From Ursus arctos (lineage: Eukaryota > Chordata > Mammalia > Carnivora > Ursidae), in contig NW_026623008.1 of assembly GCF_023065955.2 (NCBI RefSeq), positions 19,712,001 through 19,776,000 of the forward strand: DNA of 64,000 nt, given 5' to 3'. Position 1 is the first letter of the stretch. Every line of letters starts with the position of its first letter. Position numbers and translations under genes: made by a program. Below the pieces are notes generated by a model. The model had not been told where the DNA came from, did not search any database, and worked only from the letters and a program-made list of their open reading frames with translations. Shown here one piece after another: positions 1 to 13,026 of the stretch.

Positions 1-879
1 TGGGCCACACTGCTGCACACTGCCTCAGAAAAGCTGGCCCTGCCAGTCAATCTCACCCCTCTTCCTCACCAGGGGAGTGGGGGAACTTTGAGGAACTTGG
101 CTTGGCTCCTCCTGAGCCACCCACTCTGCTTTAAATTCCCAGCCTGCCCAGCTCCCTCTCTCCTCCTTCCAAGGGAGCCACCTCCCGCTGCTGGGCCTGA
201 TGCCCCCTCCCGCTACATCCTTTTCATCTCCCCCCCAACTCCTACACAATCTTGTCCCAAACCATTTCCTGCAGTTTCCCATCTGATCAGTTTCTTAGGA
301 AGGATAATTATCTATGGAGGGAGGAGGCGGAAAATCCCCAGAGCCAAGAACACTGCGAGAAACTCCGTCTAGGCCATTCTCCACCTGCTAGGAGAACCTT
401 CGTCCCCAACGCCGGCCAGCTGTGATCATGTCTCACCACAGAACCTCTCCAGTTACCGTCACTACAAGAAATGTCCACACTCCTCTACGTTGAGTCAGAG
501 GCCTTCCTGATCTTTCCTAATTTAGGTTCAGGCCTCGTCACCGCTATGTTTTAAGTGGCAGCGCCAGAACCGAGACCCGTCTGCCACCAGGGCCCACGCC
601 GCACTGTGCCGCCTCCCCGTGTCACTTCAGCCCGTACAGTGGCTGTTCACACGTCTATCTCCCTCACACAACTGTCAGCGCCACCGGCGGGGAGGGGGGC
701 GGAGCTCCCGCCCGCACAGCTGTGCTCACGCACAGTAGGTGCTCAGAGGCCAGCCAGAGAAGCGGGGCGCCCACAGGCAGCTGCCTCACCTGCGGAGGGG
801 ACAGGGGCGGGTCCCGAGGGAATGGCAGGGGAAAGAAGACCCACGGACACCATTACAGAAGGCCTCCGGACTAGGGGCT

Positions 880-1010
880 TGGAAGACCTGAACTAACCCC
901 CGCTCTGTTGCCGCCCTGGGCTGTGGGCAAGTCATTTCCTCTCTGGCCTTTTGCTTCCTCCTCTGTGAGATTGAGGGGGTTGGGCCAGGCTCTCTCACTG
1001 CTCAGCAAGC
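880..1010 (+). repeat. MIR SINE fragment
   Basis: It has the MIR core order: a '...tgtgggcaagtcatttcctctctgg...' box followed by a '...cttcctcctctgtgagat...' box. It is diverged and truncated. Confidence 0.55.
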
Positions 1011-1679
1011 ACTTGCCAGCCTTACCGCCGGGTGCTCTCCACTGCACTGTCAACGACCCTCCCCCGGTCTGCACGCCAGGCCCCCCACTGCTGCAAGAGC
1101 CGCAAGTCTAAGCCTCTTGATCCCCCACCCCCTCATCTTTCTCCATCTTACCACCTGGATCCCTCGCTCGGTCCCTAGCATCCTTCCTAACAATAAAGTC
1201 CTCTGATTCGAGGCCTGGTCTCTTCGGGCCTGGCAGTCCCCCAGGTCATGTGGGACCACAGGATTCAGCAGGGAGCAGGCATGTCAGAGCCGTGGCACTT
1301 GGCCGCACCGAGGCGTGCACAGGACGGGTCTGGTGACCGCCCGCCTGCGGGCACTAGGGTGGGGCAGGGGAGGAGGAGGCAGGAGTCGAGCAGAGCCTGG
1401 CGTCCGCTCATCCCCTCCCTTCCTCCCGTGCCCTCATCCCCTCCTGCCCTCTCCCGCTCCCCGTCACGCCTCTCTGAGAACAGCTCCCCCCCGCTGGAGC
1501 TTCCGTCCCACTACTGGCCTGGCCACAGGTGCCTGCTTGGAAGCTTTGCACCTGTTGCTCTCACGGACCTGGGCCGAGTGGCCGTGGGCCAGGGACCTGC
1601 TTTGCTCAGCTCCCGGAGGCCAGCGCCAAGCCAGAGCCAAGTCTCCGGCTCTGGCTCCCAGGCTGCTCTGCGCATCCCT

Positions 1680-2096
1680 CCCCAGGTCAGACCACGTCAC
1701 CCTGATCAAAAGCCTTCAATGGCACCACATAGTGCCTAGAATCCAACCCAACCCAATCTGACCCCTGTCTTCCCTTCCGATCTCACACCTCACCTCCTTC
1801 CCTCCCCCTCCCTCTATCCAGGTTCCTCAAACATGCCCTCCCCAGGGCCCCTGGTCTTTGAAAGGCAAGCTCCTTTTTGTCATTTGCTCACCTCAAAAGC
1901 CACCTCCTTAGAGAGGCCTTCGCTGACCATCCAAAGGAGCACATCTCTCTCATGTTTATTTTCTTCAGGATACTTACCACTGCCTGACACTGTTGTGTCC
2001 ACTGCCCAACACCCCCCACTGGCATGCGAGCCCCCTGACTCCAGGAGCCTCCTTGTCTTGCTCCTGGCTGTGTCCTCAGCACCCAGAAGTGTCTGA
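1680..2096 (+). repeat. L2 LINE 3' region
   Basis: The sequence runs through L2-like blocks in order: 'gtcagaccacgtcaccctgatcaaaagccttcaatggc', then 'cacctccttagagaggccttcgctgacc', then 'tatttcttcaggatacttaccac', then the gagcccc-type terminal region. It is an ancient, decayed copy with no coding potential. Confidence 0.65.
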
Positions 2097-2349
2097 TGTG
2101 GGAGGAGGGGGGTGCTACACATCAGACTTGGTGGCCAGGGACGCCTCTCTGAACAGATGACCTCCAATCGAGGGCCTGGACGGGGAGCCAGCCTGCGGCG
2201 GTCTTACAGGCAGGGGAGAGAGCAAGCACAGGGGCCCTGCGGGGGAACGGGCCTGGCAAGCCCTGTGCATCTGAGAAACGCAGGCAGGCTGGTGTGAGCG
2301 AGTAGGGGAGGGACAGCAGGCAGGGAAGTTGAGAGAGGTGTAGCCACAC

Positions 2350-2590
2350 CTCTCCTGGATTTTATTTCAAACTCAATTCATCAGGAAGCACTTGAAAGGT
2401 TTGAAGCAGGGGAATGCTGAGTTCTGGTTTGTATTTCCGAACAATCTCTCTGGCTGCTCCGTGGAGAGCTGATTACAGGTAGAGGGGAGTGAACCAGGAG
2501 CCCGTTCAGGAGGCCACTGGAGTCACCCGGTTAGAGACCTCGCCGCTTGGACAGGGAGAGCAGAAGCGAACTACAGTGAAGGGCCAGCTT
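2350..2590 (-). repeat. L2 LINE fragment, reverse orientation
   Basis: The text 'ggattttatttcaaac...ggtttgaagcaggggaatg...caatctctctggctgctccgtgg' is the reverse complement of the L2 stretch that encodes its C-terminal region. It is diverged. Confidence 0.55.
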
Positions 2591-2839
2591 CAGATCTGCG
2601 GGGCCACACTTTCCAGCAGCCTGAGGAGCCCTCTGGCTGGAGTTCTCCGTGCCTGTGAACCCCAACTAGCTCTCCTACCCAATCTTATTTCTCACTGACC
2701 CCCAGCTCAGACCCCCCTCCCTCCCAACCCTGGCTGGCTAGGCCTCCTCTTCTCCCCCTCCTCCGGCTGGCTGTCCCCTCACACCCACTGCTCAGAGCCT
2801 TGGCTGGTGCTACAACCCTCACCCGATCCGCCAGCTCCA

Positions 2840-2855
2840 CCCCCCCCCCCCCCCC
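2840..2855. repeat. Poly(C) tract
   Basis: A run of 16 cytosines within intron 1. A similar G-rich run lies at 9,493-9,514. Confidence 0.9.
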
Positions 2856-4073
2856 GTCAAGGTCTTGTGAGGACACCTGCACAAATGCCTCTGCCCCGTT
2901 CTCATTCCAGCCCCATCGCTCCTCTCCCTGAAGTCCTTCTAGGCTTTGAGGCAGCGACACAGCCATCGTCGGGCACTTGTATTCCCCGAGGTGGCTATAA
3001 AGCCAGCCAAAGGCACACACCAGGACTCAGGACTTGTACCCTTCAGGGCGACCGAGACCCTCGGACCACAACGTACCACGCAGAGCCCTTAGCACAAGGC
3101 CAGGCACTCGGGAGGTTCCCGACAACAGTAGCTCCCTCCTTGCCGCCCACATCCAGCCACATCCAGCACTGGTGCCCAAACCCCGCAGGGAGGCTCTGCT
3201 TCTCTGTCCAGCCAGGCAGGTGGGGGAACGTGTCTGGGGCTGAGGTTAAGGGGGTGAAAAATGCCCCAAGGGTTCCACAAGCAAAGGTCAATGGCTCTGC
3301 ATTATTCACTTCTCTGTGCCTTTGTCCAGCTCCGCCCTCCAGGTGAGCAAACTCCTGCTTAACGTCGAGGCTCACTCAGCTCGAAGCGCTGGGAAGCCCA
3401 CTCTGATCTAGCCCCCATCTCCTCCTGTGCACCCCAGCCCTGCGGGGCCCTGCTGCGGCATTTCACAGCACGGCACAAGCGCCTGTTTATGTGTCAGTCT
3501 CCCGCGAGGCTGGATTATATTATTCGTCTTTCCATCTCCAGCACAGCAGTTATGAGGCACGGATCGGTGTTTGTCGAATGTGTGTCTCCCCCTCCCAGCT
3601 GAGACCACACTCAGACGCTTCAGCTCACGGCCTCACCTGCATGCCCAGGCCAGTCCTGGTGACAGTCAGCAATGCCCTCTGGCCGTCACACCTAAAACCA
3701 TCTTCCAATCATTCCCGTTTCCTCTTCCTTTAATGCTACGGGCACAGGGGCAACTCCCATTTCTGAGTGCTTGTGATGTGCCTGGAGCTTTACACACGTT
3801 ACCTGTTGCGCTGGAGAGACTGAGGCTCAGCCAGGGTGGTGGAGTTACAAAGCGGCAGAACCTTCTGTCCATACTGGCGCAGTTCACCTGGCACCTCATC
3901 ATAGCAGGGCCTATTTTAAAAAACCATCATCTGTTCTGCAAAATTTAGTGCTTTTATGGCTACGCATCAAGTTGTCATACAAAACTGTGCTTTGCTCATT
4001 AAATGTTTCAAGTGATAAGTCTTGCTCCTACAGCTAGATGGTGAGATGACTGTCATGTAGGAGAAACAGCAAG

Positions 4074-4250
4074 GACTTAGAATGAGAAGCCCTGGGTCTG
4101 GCTTCAACTGTGCCACAGTCGGGCTTTACGCTCGTAGGCAAGTCACCTAACCTCGTGGGACCTCAGTTTCCGCATTCATGAAAAGGAGAATAGCATCTCC
4201 CCAGAAGGTTTCCTGACGCATGCTGGAAAGCGCTCTAGCCACCTCAGGAG
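4074..4250 (+). repeat. MIR SINE
   Basis: It starts at 'agaatgagaagccctgggtctggcttcaac' and passes through 'ggcaagtcacctaacctcgtggg' and 'cagtttccgcattcatgaaaag' in MIR order. Confidence 0.7.
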
Positions 4251-4479
4251 TGTACGCATTAAAAGGATAAATATGATTTATTCACAGTCACGTCACCCCT
4301 GCGCTTAGCACAGCACTGGACACACAGCAGGGCATCAGTAAGTCTTGCTGAGTGATTATTCAGTTGCTGGGAGATTCAGGAGTTAGAGAAAACAAGCCAG
4401 TATTTCTCTTTCTCCTGATCCCAGAGGGATTCGTGAGTGCCACCATCTATCTTGTGTCTGGAATGTGCTGAATTCTGTG

Positions 4480-4680
4480 ACAACCATCTTACGAGGGTAC
4501 TCTCTCCAAGTCCTTCCAGCATCACTGCCAGGTGTTACGCCATGGTGCTGGTGATCAAATTGAGACTCAAAAAGAGGGGAAGTGACTTGCCCAAAGTCAC
4601 GGTGCCACAGAGTGGTAGAGCTGAGATCTGAACCCAAGTCTGTGGCGTGGTAAAGCCTGTGTTCCTAACCACCATGTTTC
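4480..4680 (-). repeat. MIR SINE, reverse
   Basis: It shows the reverse-complement MIR signature: 'gagactcaaaaagagg', 'agtgacttgcccaaagtcac', 'gagctgagatctgaaccc', then 'cctgtgttcctaaccacc'. Confidence 0.7.
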
Positions 4681-4769
4681 CAAAGGAAGCTGCCCTGGGA
4701 CACTCCTCTAATTCAAAGGTCCTGCCCCAAGAAGCTTCTGGCTGTGCCCAGTGAGACCTGTTTCACTCA

Positions 4770-4990
4770 AGCATCTCATTTAATCCTTCTTATTCTTCAA
4801 GGGTTAGTTCAACTGTCACTTCTACAAAACGCCCTCCTCTTATCCTCCCAGGTGGTAAGGTCTTTCTGTCTCTTCTAAACCCTCAGAGGATTCCATCCGC
4901 ACCTAAAATCACCCCCACTTTCTACTGCCTAACTGCGCTGCATCTATATGGCATTTTTCAGACCAGTCCCTGAGTTCCTCAAAAGAAGTG
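4770..4990 (+). repeat. L2 LINE fragment
   Basis: It begins with 'attcttcaagggttagttcaac' and continues 'tgtcacttctacaaaacgccctcct', an L2 3' region order. It is diverged. Confidence 0.5.
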
Positions 4991-6382
4991 GTTCTCATGC
5001 ATCTTTGCTTGGTCTGCCTGCCAGCCAGCCTGGCCGGGGAGGGTGGGGTGGACTGCCTGCTCCCCTCCTCCACTGAGATGAAACAGGAGTCTCCGGCTGT
5101 GCTCAGTGAGGTGAGCTGGCCCCGCCTCAAGCAGGCATCCTGCCTACCTGCTACCGCATCCAGATTGCTGTGGGCCCTGGCCCAGGATCCAAAAGATAAG
5201 ATCTCGATGCCTGGTTTGATGGCAAAGATGCTATAAAAAGCCCAGCACCCAGGCTCAACACTGGCTCGTGACGGAGTCCAAAGCCTTGCACTTGGTTCTC
5301 CTGCAAGCAGCTGGGTGGCCAAGGCCAAACGGCTTCCGGGCCAGGAACAGCTCTGGGATAGATACTCCAGGAGGAAGCTGCCCTTCTTAGGCTTAAAGGG
5401 CCCATCAGTTACCAAAGCTTGGAAACCAATATCCAGATCAAAGACCACAGCCCCTCTTACTGCCCAGAGACACCTGGGTTATTAGTTAAGAAGAGCAGGG
5501 AGAGCCTTCCCTCTGCCATTAAACTCATGTGTGGCTCTGGGCACATCCTCTCTGGGCCTCGACTGGAAAATCCGAGGATGGGATCAAAACATCTCCATCT
5601 CCCTCTGGGCCCTGGGGCCTCAGTTACATTAAGGTTCTTTCTACCTCTAGTACTCTGCAGGTAGAAAAATATTCTCTACTCTCACTCCCAGAAACGGGGT
5701 GAGAGCAAGAGATAAAGCATCCTCAGTCCAGGAAACAGCAGAAGCGAATCAGGGCTGCCTAGCACTGCGCCCTCAAAGCCTGTCCCCTTCAGAGGCAATC
5801 CCTTGTTTCCGCTGCCTCGAAGGTAGCTGCTTCCCCTAACAGACACGCAGAGGTGTGTTTGGGCCCTAGCCACTTTAGGAAAAAGGGGTACCTTCTGGGG
5901 TGTGAACTGGACTCCCCATGGAAACCTAGCAGACCCTGGGGGCAGAAGGAGCCCAGCACCTTCCCTGCCTGTGCAGGAGGGCAGGGCAGGGGTCTGCTGC
6001 ATCTGCTTTGATCCCCAGTCCAGAGAAGCTTTTCTCTACTTTACAGGGTCAATTTCCTTCTTCTTTTCCCAGGACACAGCTTACCATTCTGACCGGGTTC
6101 ATTCCCCTTGCCTAGAATGAGTTCTGCAGTCCCCTAGGCATATCCCACTCACCCTAGGGTGCAGTATTACACTTTGCCCGAGGAAAGTCCTTTACCTTTC
6201 TTCAAATTTTCACAGCACAAAGTGCCAAAGCTGTTTAACTTTGTGGGGCCACAGATCCCTCGGAAAATCTGTGGCTAGTACTGCTCTCTCTGATAAAAAC
6301 ACAATTATATAACGTCTGCAGACTATTTGGGGGGGGGTCCACAAGCCCCCTGAACTCCATCATGGACTCAGAAAGACTCTTA

Positions 6383-6486
6383 GGGCCACCTAGCCGGCTC
6401 AGTTGCTGGAGCATGCGACTCTAGTTGTGAGTTCGAGCCCCACACTGGGTGAGAACTCACTTAAAAAAAAAAAGTAAAAAAAAAAA
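6383..6486 (+). mobile_element. Short SINEC-type tRNA-derived SINE
   Basis: It has a tRNA-like head 'ggccacctagccggctcagttgctggagcatgcgactc', an internal 'gttcgagcccca' B-box-like sequence, and an A-rich tail. Imperfect target-site repeats (agactcttag and agtatcttag) flank it. It lies antisense to SLC9A1. Confidence 0.8.
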
Positions 6487-6578
6487 GTATCTTAGAAACC
6501 TAGATCCTAGAAGAAAAGCAGGTCATCCAGTCCATTCTCCCACCTAAGCCAGATTCCCTTTCAAAGGCAAGCCTTACC

Positions 6579-6768
6579 AGGATGCCTGGGTGGCTCGGTT
6601 GGTTAAGCGTCTGCCTTCGGCTCAGGTCATGATCCCAGGGTCCTGGGATCGAGTCTCACATTGCGATCCTTGCTCAGCAAGAAGCCTGCTTCTCCCTCTG
6701 CCTGCTGCTCCCCCTGCTTGTGTTCTCCATCTCTTTCTGACAAATAAATAAAATCTTAAAAAAAAAAA
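6579..6768 (+). mobile_element. SINEC element
   Basis: It has the full SINEC order: 'gcctgggtggctcggttggttaag' head, 'gatcgagtc' B box, CT-rich middle, and AATAAATAAAATCTT plus A-tail. Imperfect target-site duplications gcaagccttac (6,567) and gcacgccttac (6,769) bracket it. Confidence 0.93.
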
Positions 6769-8129
6769 GCACGCCTTACTGAACGATGTTCCTCTTCTCC
6801 ACCTGGCCCACTCCTCAGGACTACTCCTTCAGGAATCTTCCCTCATCTCTCCTGCTCCAATCCAATGCCCCCATCATCCCAGCCTGAGCCACATACTTTC
6901 CTACCTGTGTTTCCTCCCTTGTGTGTTGTCTTACTTCCCCAGCAACAGAGCTGGCTCTCTGCAAACCCGTTCATTTAATTCCATAACTCTGAGCTGGAGT
7001 TGGAGAGGACCATGATCCAGTACTTGGGAATTCTGTACTCCGAAGGCAGGGCTAATGACAGCAGCGGCCCATCTCCCAAAGGGCCTCAGTCTGCCCTGGG
7101 TCTCACCAGAGCAGGGGCTCCTCTGGGATGACTGCCTTTCCTGCTGAAAAGTCCCAGAGAGGACTTTCAACAACTGAAATCGACAGATAGGAAAATCAAG
7201 GCCCAGGGAGGCAAAATGACTTACCATCAGTCAACAAGCAAGAAAGAGGCAGAGCTGGGACTAGGACTAGGACTTAGGCCCCAGCCTAGAACTCTTTTCC
7301 TTTACACAAATGGTTTTATGAAAACTAAATCTATCCTCATACTTCCACACTCATATACTCATAGAAATTTATGAAAAGCAGCACAAGAAAGTTAACTCCG
7401 GGGAGTATGACAGTTGGGTTATCAGAGAAGCGAGGAGGGGAACTTTTACTTTTTACCTTAATACCTTTCCGTACTGTGAGTTTTATTCTGTTGGTTTTGT
7501 TTTGACCACAAACATGTTTTATTTATTCATATTTTAAAAATAAATCTGCTACAGAAAGGAGATTCTGGCCCCAGCCCACTCCCAACACACATAAAAACAA
7601 AGAGAAGCCATAAGTCGACCTGTCTAGGCGCAACCATAAATTAATGAGATTGCCTTCTTGCGTGGTTTATGGCCACTGGTCTCATTCATTCACAGTCACG
7701 GTGCAGTTGATGGCTTGAAGAATCTTCCCGGGAAAAGTTTAATTCAATTAGGCCTCTTGGCAGCTCCCTGAGGACGCTCTGGTATCTTGCTTTTACTTAC
7801 ACAAATTGAGGGCAAAGCAAACAGACCCAGACTTTCCCAGGGAGACCCCACCCAGCCCACAGAGGATGTCCCTAGGGACCCTCCATTAGAGACAAGCCCC
7901 GGGAGGTGGCCAGGGAGGGAAGTGGCCTTGGCAGCACCGCTCACACACAGGCTGACACCTCCAATCACTCTGCGTGTGACTTTCAGAGCTCAGTTAAACT
8001 CCCGGCCTGGCATTCAGTCTGGTGACTAGCCTCTCCAAACCTTGCTCTCTTCCTCTCTGGGCCATCAAACTAGGTTTCCAATCTGCCCCATGCTTCACAT
8101 GGACCCCATGTCTATAATCATGGAAGTCA

Positions 8130-8440
8130 GTCCTGCACCCCTTCAATCCCCCGGTACGCAGGAGCCCTTACTCTGTGCCAGGCAGAGAAGAAAGCCAACA
8201 AAGGCCCTGTCCTCAAGGGGCTTACACTCTTGTGGGGATTGTGTGCTAAGAATAACTCTCTCGGTCCTGCATGGTTATCTCATTCCTCTCCATCCTTCAA
8301 GACTGGCTCGAGTTCCACCTTCACTGAGAAGCCTCCCCTCCTCACCCCTGTGCTCAGGGGTTGATGTTCTGCCTTCCGGGAGTCTGCCCACCCCCTCAGC
8401 ACAAACAGACCATCTTCTCCTGAGCCTAACGAGCAGGGCT
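8130..8440. repeat. L2-type LINE remnants
   Basis: The first part ('actctgtgccaggcagag...gccctgtcctcaaggggcttacactcttg') resembles reverse-oriented L2. The second ('tccatccttcaagactggctcgagttccaccttcactgagaagcctcccc') resembles forward L2. Both are old and their boundaries are unsure. Confidence 0.5.
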
Positions 8441-9654
8441 CAGGGTTTCACTCTTCCTGGTTCCCTGATGGGCCACAAGCTAAAGGCCTGGTGGCTGATT
8501 TCGGCTGACCTGCCTCTTGGATCCCAGCTTGAAGAGACAAATTAATTAGCTGTTCTCAGTCCTGGCTGGCCAGTACAAAGACATAGCCTTTGCGAGCTTT
8601 GCCTGACACACGGAAAGTGCTATGTTAAGTGTTAGCTATTTATTATTTTGGTGAGCTTGTGGGCTCTGCCTGACACACAGCTGTGATGTCACCCCTCCGC
8701 CTTCAGTGGCCTGGTCTCCAACAGGCTGAATACTGTGGAAGGGCTAGACTGGGCTTAGGGATAAGTGTCCCCCTAAGGGACTGGAAAGGGGGCCCCGGGA
8801 GGAACAGGACTTCTCATCCTGAACCTCACTCCAAGCTGCTTGAGGACATATCTTTTCAGAAAAGAACTTGCTAGGGGTGATTTGGGGAACTCCAAATTCT
8901 CAGCAAGTCAGTATTAGAAGTCAGGGGTCAGGTCTGGCCTGATAGACCCCAAAACTGGCCCCGCGTGTTAGATGAGCTTTTAGGGGAAGAAAATGAAGTC
9001 AGCATAATCCCAAGAAGGGGGAGAGCCCACTGATCCAGGCCCAACTCAAAACTTAGTTCAGTTAAAATTAGATTAGCCCGTAAGATTAAAAATACCCACA
9101 TATAATCACGGGCTGCCTAAAAGTATCAGTTGATGTTTATCGGCATCTAAAGAGATGGTTTGGCCCAGGGCGGTGTGTGCAGACAACCTTGGGGAGACAT
9201 GTCTGACTCAGACGTTTGCAGGGGGTGTGAGTGCTGCAAAATGAGGCCCACACAGGCGATGGATGACTCAGGAATAACCCAGGTCCTGGGTTTGCTGAGT
9301 GAGCCTTCTCTCCTCACCACGGAAGGAGAGGGGGCAGGTGAGGGGACGACAGAAGGAGGCAGGCCAGCCGGCTCCGCCCAGGCTGGCATTCCCAAAGGGA
9401 ATCTGGGGTCCCTCCACTCCACTTCCCTGCCTCTCCTGTGTTTCTGAATGCCAATACCTTAGAGAAGGGCTATTTAATTCACAGTGGGACTTGGGCGGGC
9501 GGGGGGGGGGGGGGATGTCACGGTTTTTTCCCTAAACCCAGAAATGATCCACAGAGTGCAGTCAAGACTTGACATACTAAAACCATAAAACTCTTCCTTG
9601 TTCATAATGATTATGGGAAAAATAAAACTTCTGAACTGAAAGGGAGTGGGGGGA

Positions 9655-9775
9655 TAATGAAGAACATGGGCTCTGGAGTCAGAAAGATCTGGGCTTAAAC
9701 CCCAATATTTTCTAGCTGTGCAAGTACATGACATGGCTTCTGAAATAGGAGCTTAATAAGTAGCAGCTAATATAA
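9655..9775 (+). repeat. MIR SINE
   Basis: 'aacatgggctctggagtcagaaagatctgggcttaaaccccaa' is the MIR 5' core, followed by 'tagctgtgcaag' and a shortened 3' part. Confidence 0.7.
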
Positions 9776-9794
9776 TTAACAAATACTTGACAAA

Positions 9795-9905
9795 ACTATC
9801 ACAAATATTTCCTAACAGGAGCTCAGAGAGGTTGTGCCTTGCCTAAGGTCACACAGCTCAGCAAAGAACTAAGACCAGATCTCAGGTTTCTTGACTTCCT
9901 CATTC
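9795..9905 (-). repeat. MIR SINE, reverse
   Basis: 'gctcagagaggttgtgccttgcctaaggtcacacagctcagc' is reverse-complement MIR core. Confidence 0.65.
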
Positions 9906-10289
9906 CTGCCCATTCAGCATGTTTTTGGTTGTAATTCACATCTCTGCCTCTCCTTTCTCCTCCAGGAGGGCCTACAACACTTTAAGGAAAAGGAAAAGCC
10001 CTCTATTTCAAAGATTTGCTGTGCCATTGACCTGTCTGAGTATGACAGGCCCCAAGGCTGAGTTCAGCCCTCACGCTCTTTGTTAGAACTAGGAGCTGAT
10101 CTGGCCTGGGCTCCAGACCACGCCAGACTGCCCTGTTCCTTCAGCTCTCCCCTCCTACTGGGGAAACTGACTCCTTCTGACAACTGCTCGAGTTACCAAT
10201 GTGGATGGGCCTAGTCACTTACTCTCATCAAAGTCCCTTATCTCTGGTCTCCCTTGATCTTTATAAGGACCCAGGATGTCAGCCAGGCA

Positions 10290-10470
10290 GGAAAGAGGAT
10301 GGGGTCTTGCATTAGAAGTCCAGAGATGTGTCCTTTGCCACCTACTTCTTAGGCGGCCTCAGGTTCCTTAGATGTATAATGGGCACATCAATACCACCTG
10401 CTAACCCACTGAGACGATCAGAATTAAATACTATATATGCAAGTGCTTTGGAAACAAGTTACAGCAGTGA
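10290..10470 (+). repeat. MIR SINE
   Basis: It has the MIR order 'gcggcctcaggttccttagatgtataatggg...taccacctgctaa...gaattaaatac...caagtgctttg'. It is diverged. Confidence 0.6.
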
Positions 10471-11079
10471 TGATAACTGCTACTAGATTCTGCCTGCCTT
10501 CTAGGGCTAAAGAAATCTGTGCTACCTGCCCCCAACACAGAAGCTGCCTCTCAGGGGATCCTGCTGGGCCCTGAGGGTAACCCAAAGCAGCCCCACACCC
10601 TCCCTGCCCAGCGGCAGAAGACTGCAATCACAGGGTTAGCCACCCCCTGCTGGCTAACCCCCCTTCCATGGGCACTCCCCTGCCCAAGCAGGGAAGAAGC
10701 AAGCTCTAGTCAGACCACAGAAAGGGCACCTCCACAGAGAGGACAGGCAGGCTTACTACCAGAGGTTCGGGGACAGGCCCAGCCTCGCTGCAGGATTCTG
10801 TTGTATCTGTGCAACTCATGGGGACCGGGGATAGGCCCAAAGCCAGGCGCAGAACCCCAACAGCTTTCACAGGACAGAGAGAGGGCTCCCACCACTGACA
10901 TCTGGCCCATCCCTAGAGGGAGTCCGAGCTCGGCAGGCTGGGCACGACTCCGAGGAAGGCCACGTGTGCATCTGCCCATGGGGCTGTAAGGAGCCGGAGA
11001 GACAGGGGCACTCCTCTAGGAGGCTAGGCCGAAACACAAACAGAAAAGAAACAGCAATTCAACATCACGGAAGATAACC

Positions 11080-11210
11080 TCTCTGGTCTGCTTCCTCATC
11101 TGTAAAACAGAGACAGCCTTTATTTCATTCGATTTTAGTAGGAATTAAACGAGATCACTTTTATAAAGTGCCTGACACTACTCTGTAGATACTCAATAAG
11201 TGGTAATTCT
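11080..11210 (+). repeat. MIR SINE 3' half
   Basis: It contains 'cttcctcatctgtaaaacagagac', 'gtaggaattaaacgagatcac', 'aaagtgcctgacac' and 'agatactcaataagtgg', a clear MIR end. Confidence 0.7.
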
Positions 11211-13026
11211 GATGAAAACGCAAACACCCCCAACAGAAGACATGTCACAGGGCAGGCTAGGCCTCGTGCCAAAGCTGTGGATAAACAATAAGGGAAACGG
11301 GTTCAGGGGGAGAAGCGAGAGCAACTGGCCCTGGCCGTGGGCTGGAGTGGGCTGGGAAGCCCGCCCAAAGGGGTGGAGTCTGAACGGGCCCTAGAAGCGG
11401 CCTCAGCAGCCCGCCGGGCACCGTGCTGGGCATTCCCAAGCGCGTCCTCTACGCCCGTCTTAGAAGGTACAGGCGGCATCTTCACCTTACCAGGGAGGCA
11501 AGTCAGGTCCAGGGCAACGAGGCCCGGCCGTGGTCCCTGGTACTGCAGGGCGGCGGCGGAAGCCCAGGCTTTCTGACCACTCTGCTTTCCCAGAGCGGAG
11601 GAGCGGGAATGAGAGCAAAGGCACGCCTCGTGGGCGCTCAGCTGAATGAAGTCCAGCGACATGACCAGTCGAAGGCCTCCAAGGGCCCTGATGCTTCTGG
11701 AGACACGTGTCCTACCTGAAGGCCTCCTCCCGGCCCCCAGCTGACCCTCCGCTCCCACTGTCCTGCAGTCAGCTATCTTCCCAGAGAGGAAAAGGCCACC
11801 CCCTTCTCTTTAGAGGGTGCCGTCTGGGCTTCTTGAGAGAATTTCAACATGACCTCTAAGGCTGTTCCTCTCTCCTTCTGAGAAGTGGGAGAGGTGAGTT
11901 CTAGTCTTATTTTTACAGGAAACCAGTTGCTGGGGCCGATATCCATGCATGGGAAGTGGGCAACAGTGACCCTCTCCCCCCTCACAGACTTGTTTAAGGA
12001 GGAAATGGCAGGATATGCCTTGCAAAGACCAAAACCAAAAAAAAAAAAAAGCTATATGACTTGAAGAGACAAAGGAAGGCTTTTTTGTCTCTGGTCAGGA
12101 GACAAAATGAATACCTGCTTTATGGGCTCTCGGGCCTCTGCCAGGAGTTCCAGGTCAGGGATATGGGCAAACAAACGCAGGGGTGCCAGTGGCGAGCCGG
12201 GTTACAGGGAGGCTCTCCCTTGGAACAAGCACTAGACTGGGAGTCGGGTGAACTGGGGACAAAGTGGAATTCACGTAGGGCCCAAATCACAAGGGGGCGG
12301 GGGAGCAGACCGAACCTAAGGCTTAGGGTCACGCTCACAGGTCTCCTAACAGTCTAAACCCCCCTCCCACCACCAGCCCCTCCCGGGCAAGGAAAAGGCA
12401 AGAATCCCTGACCGTCAGAGAGAGCGAAAAGGCCCAGAGAAGGGTCCCATGTCACCCACGGAGCCAGTCAGAAGAGAACCCAGAAGCATTACTCTAGAAC
12501 TTCAGCTCTAACCAACCCCACCCTCCCCCAACCATCTCTGGCGGGGTCAACCTGAGGCTCTGCTCACTGATTAGGACAGGAAGGCGAACTGCACACAGCA
12601 CTTTCTATTCTTAAAAGAGGGGTACCTTGCAAGGGAAGCAGCTGCCAGACGTGACAGAATGAGGGCTCTGACTCGGCTCCTACCCACACCGAAGTGCTGA
12701 GAGAGTAGGCAAGACCCCGAAATGAACTCTGAGGTTCCTGAGTATCTGACAGTGCAGAGGAAGCATGGCCTCAGACCCCACCCCTGTCCCCTAAGTCAGT
12801 TGGTGCTGTGTCCCCTCCCTGCCAGGACCAGCCCTGGAGGCAGCTAAAGTGAAAGGAAGAACAAAATCAGTAGGACACACCCAACACCCCAAAACCTTAA
12901 GGAAGGACGCCCTGTGGCAGCCTAGGGTTGAGAGATTTGTAATCCTCCAGCTTCAGAGGAAGACTGTACGTAGGAGGCTGAGGTAGGGATGCATCTGCCT
13001 TTGGTGGTTCAAATCCCAACAGGGGC

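Noticed and set aside
555..1761. Plus-strand open frames of 113, 163 and 148 codons in SLC9A1 intron 1
   Set aside because: They lie in GC-rich DNA that includes MIR/L2 fragments, have no recognisable domain and no splice-supported structure.
2807..3346. 179-codon plus-strand frame
   Set aside because: It crosses a 16-base C run and has no domain or codon pattern suggesting a gene.
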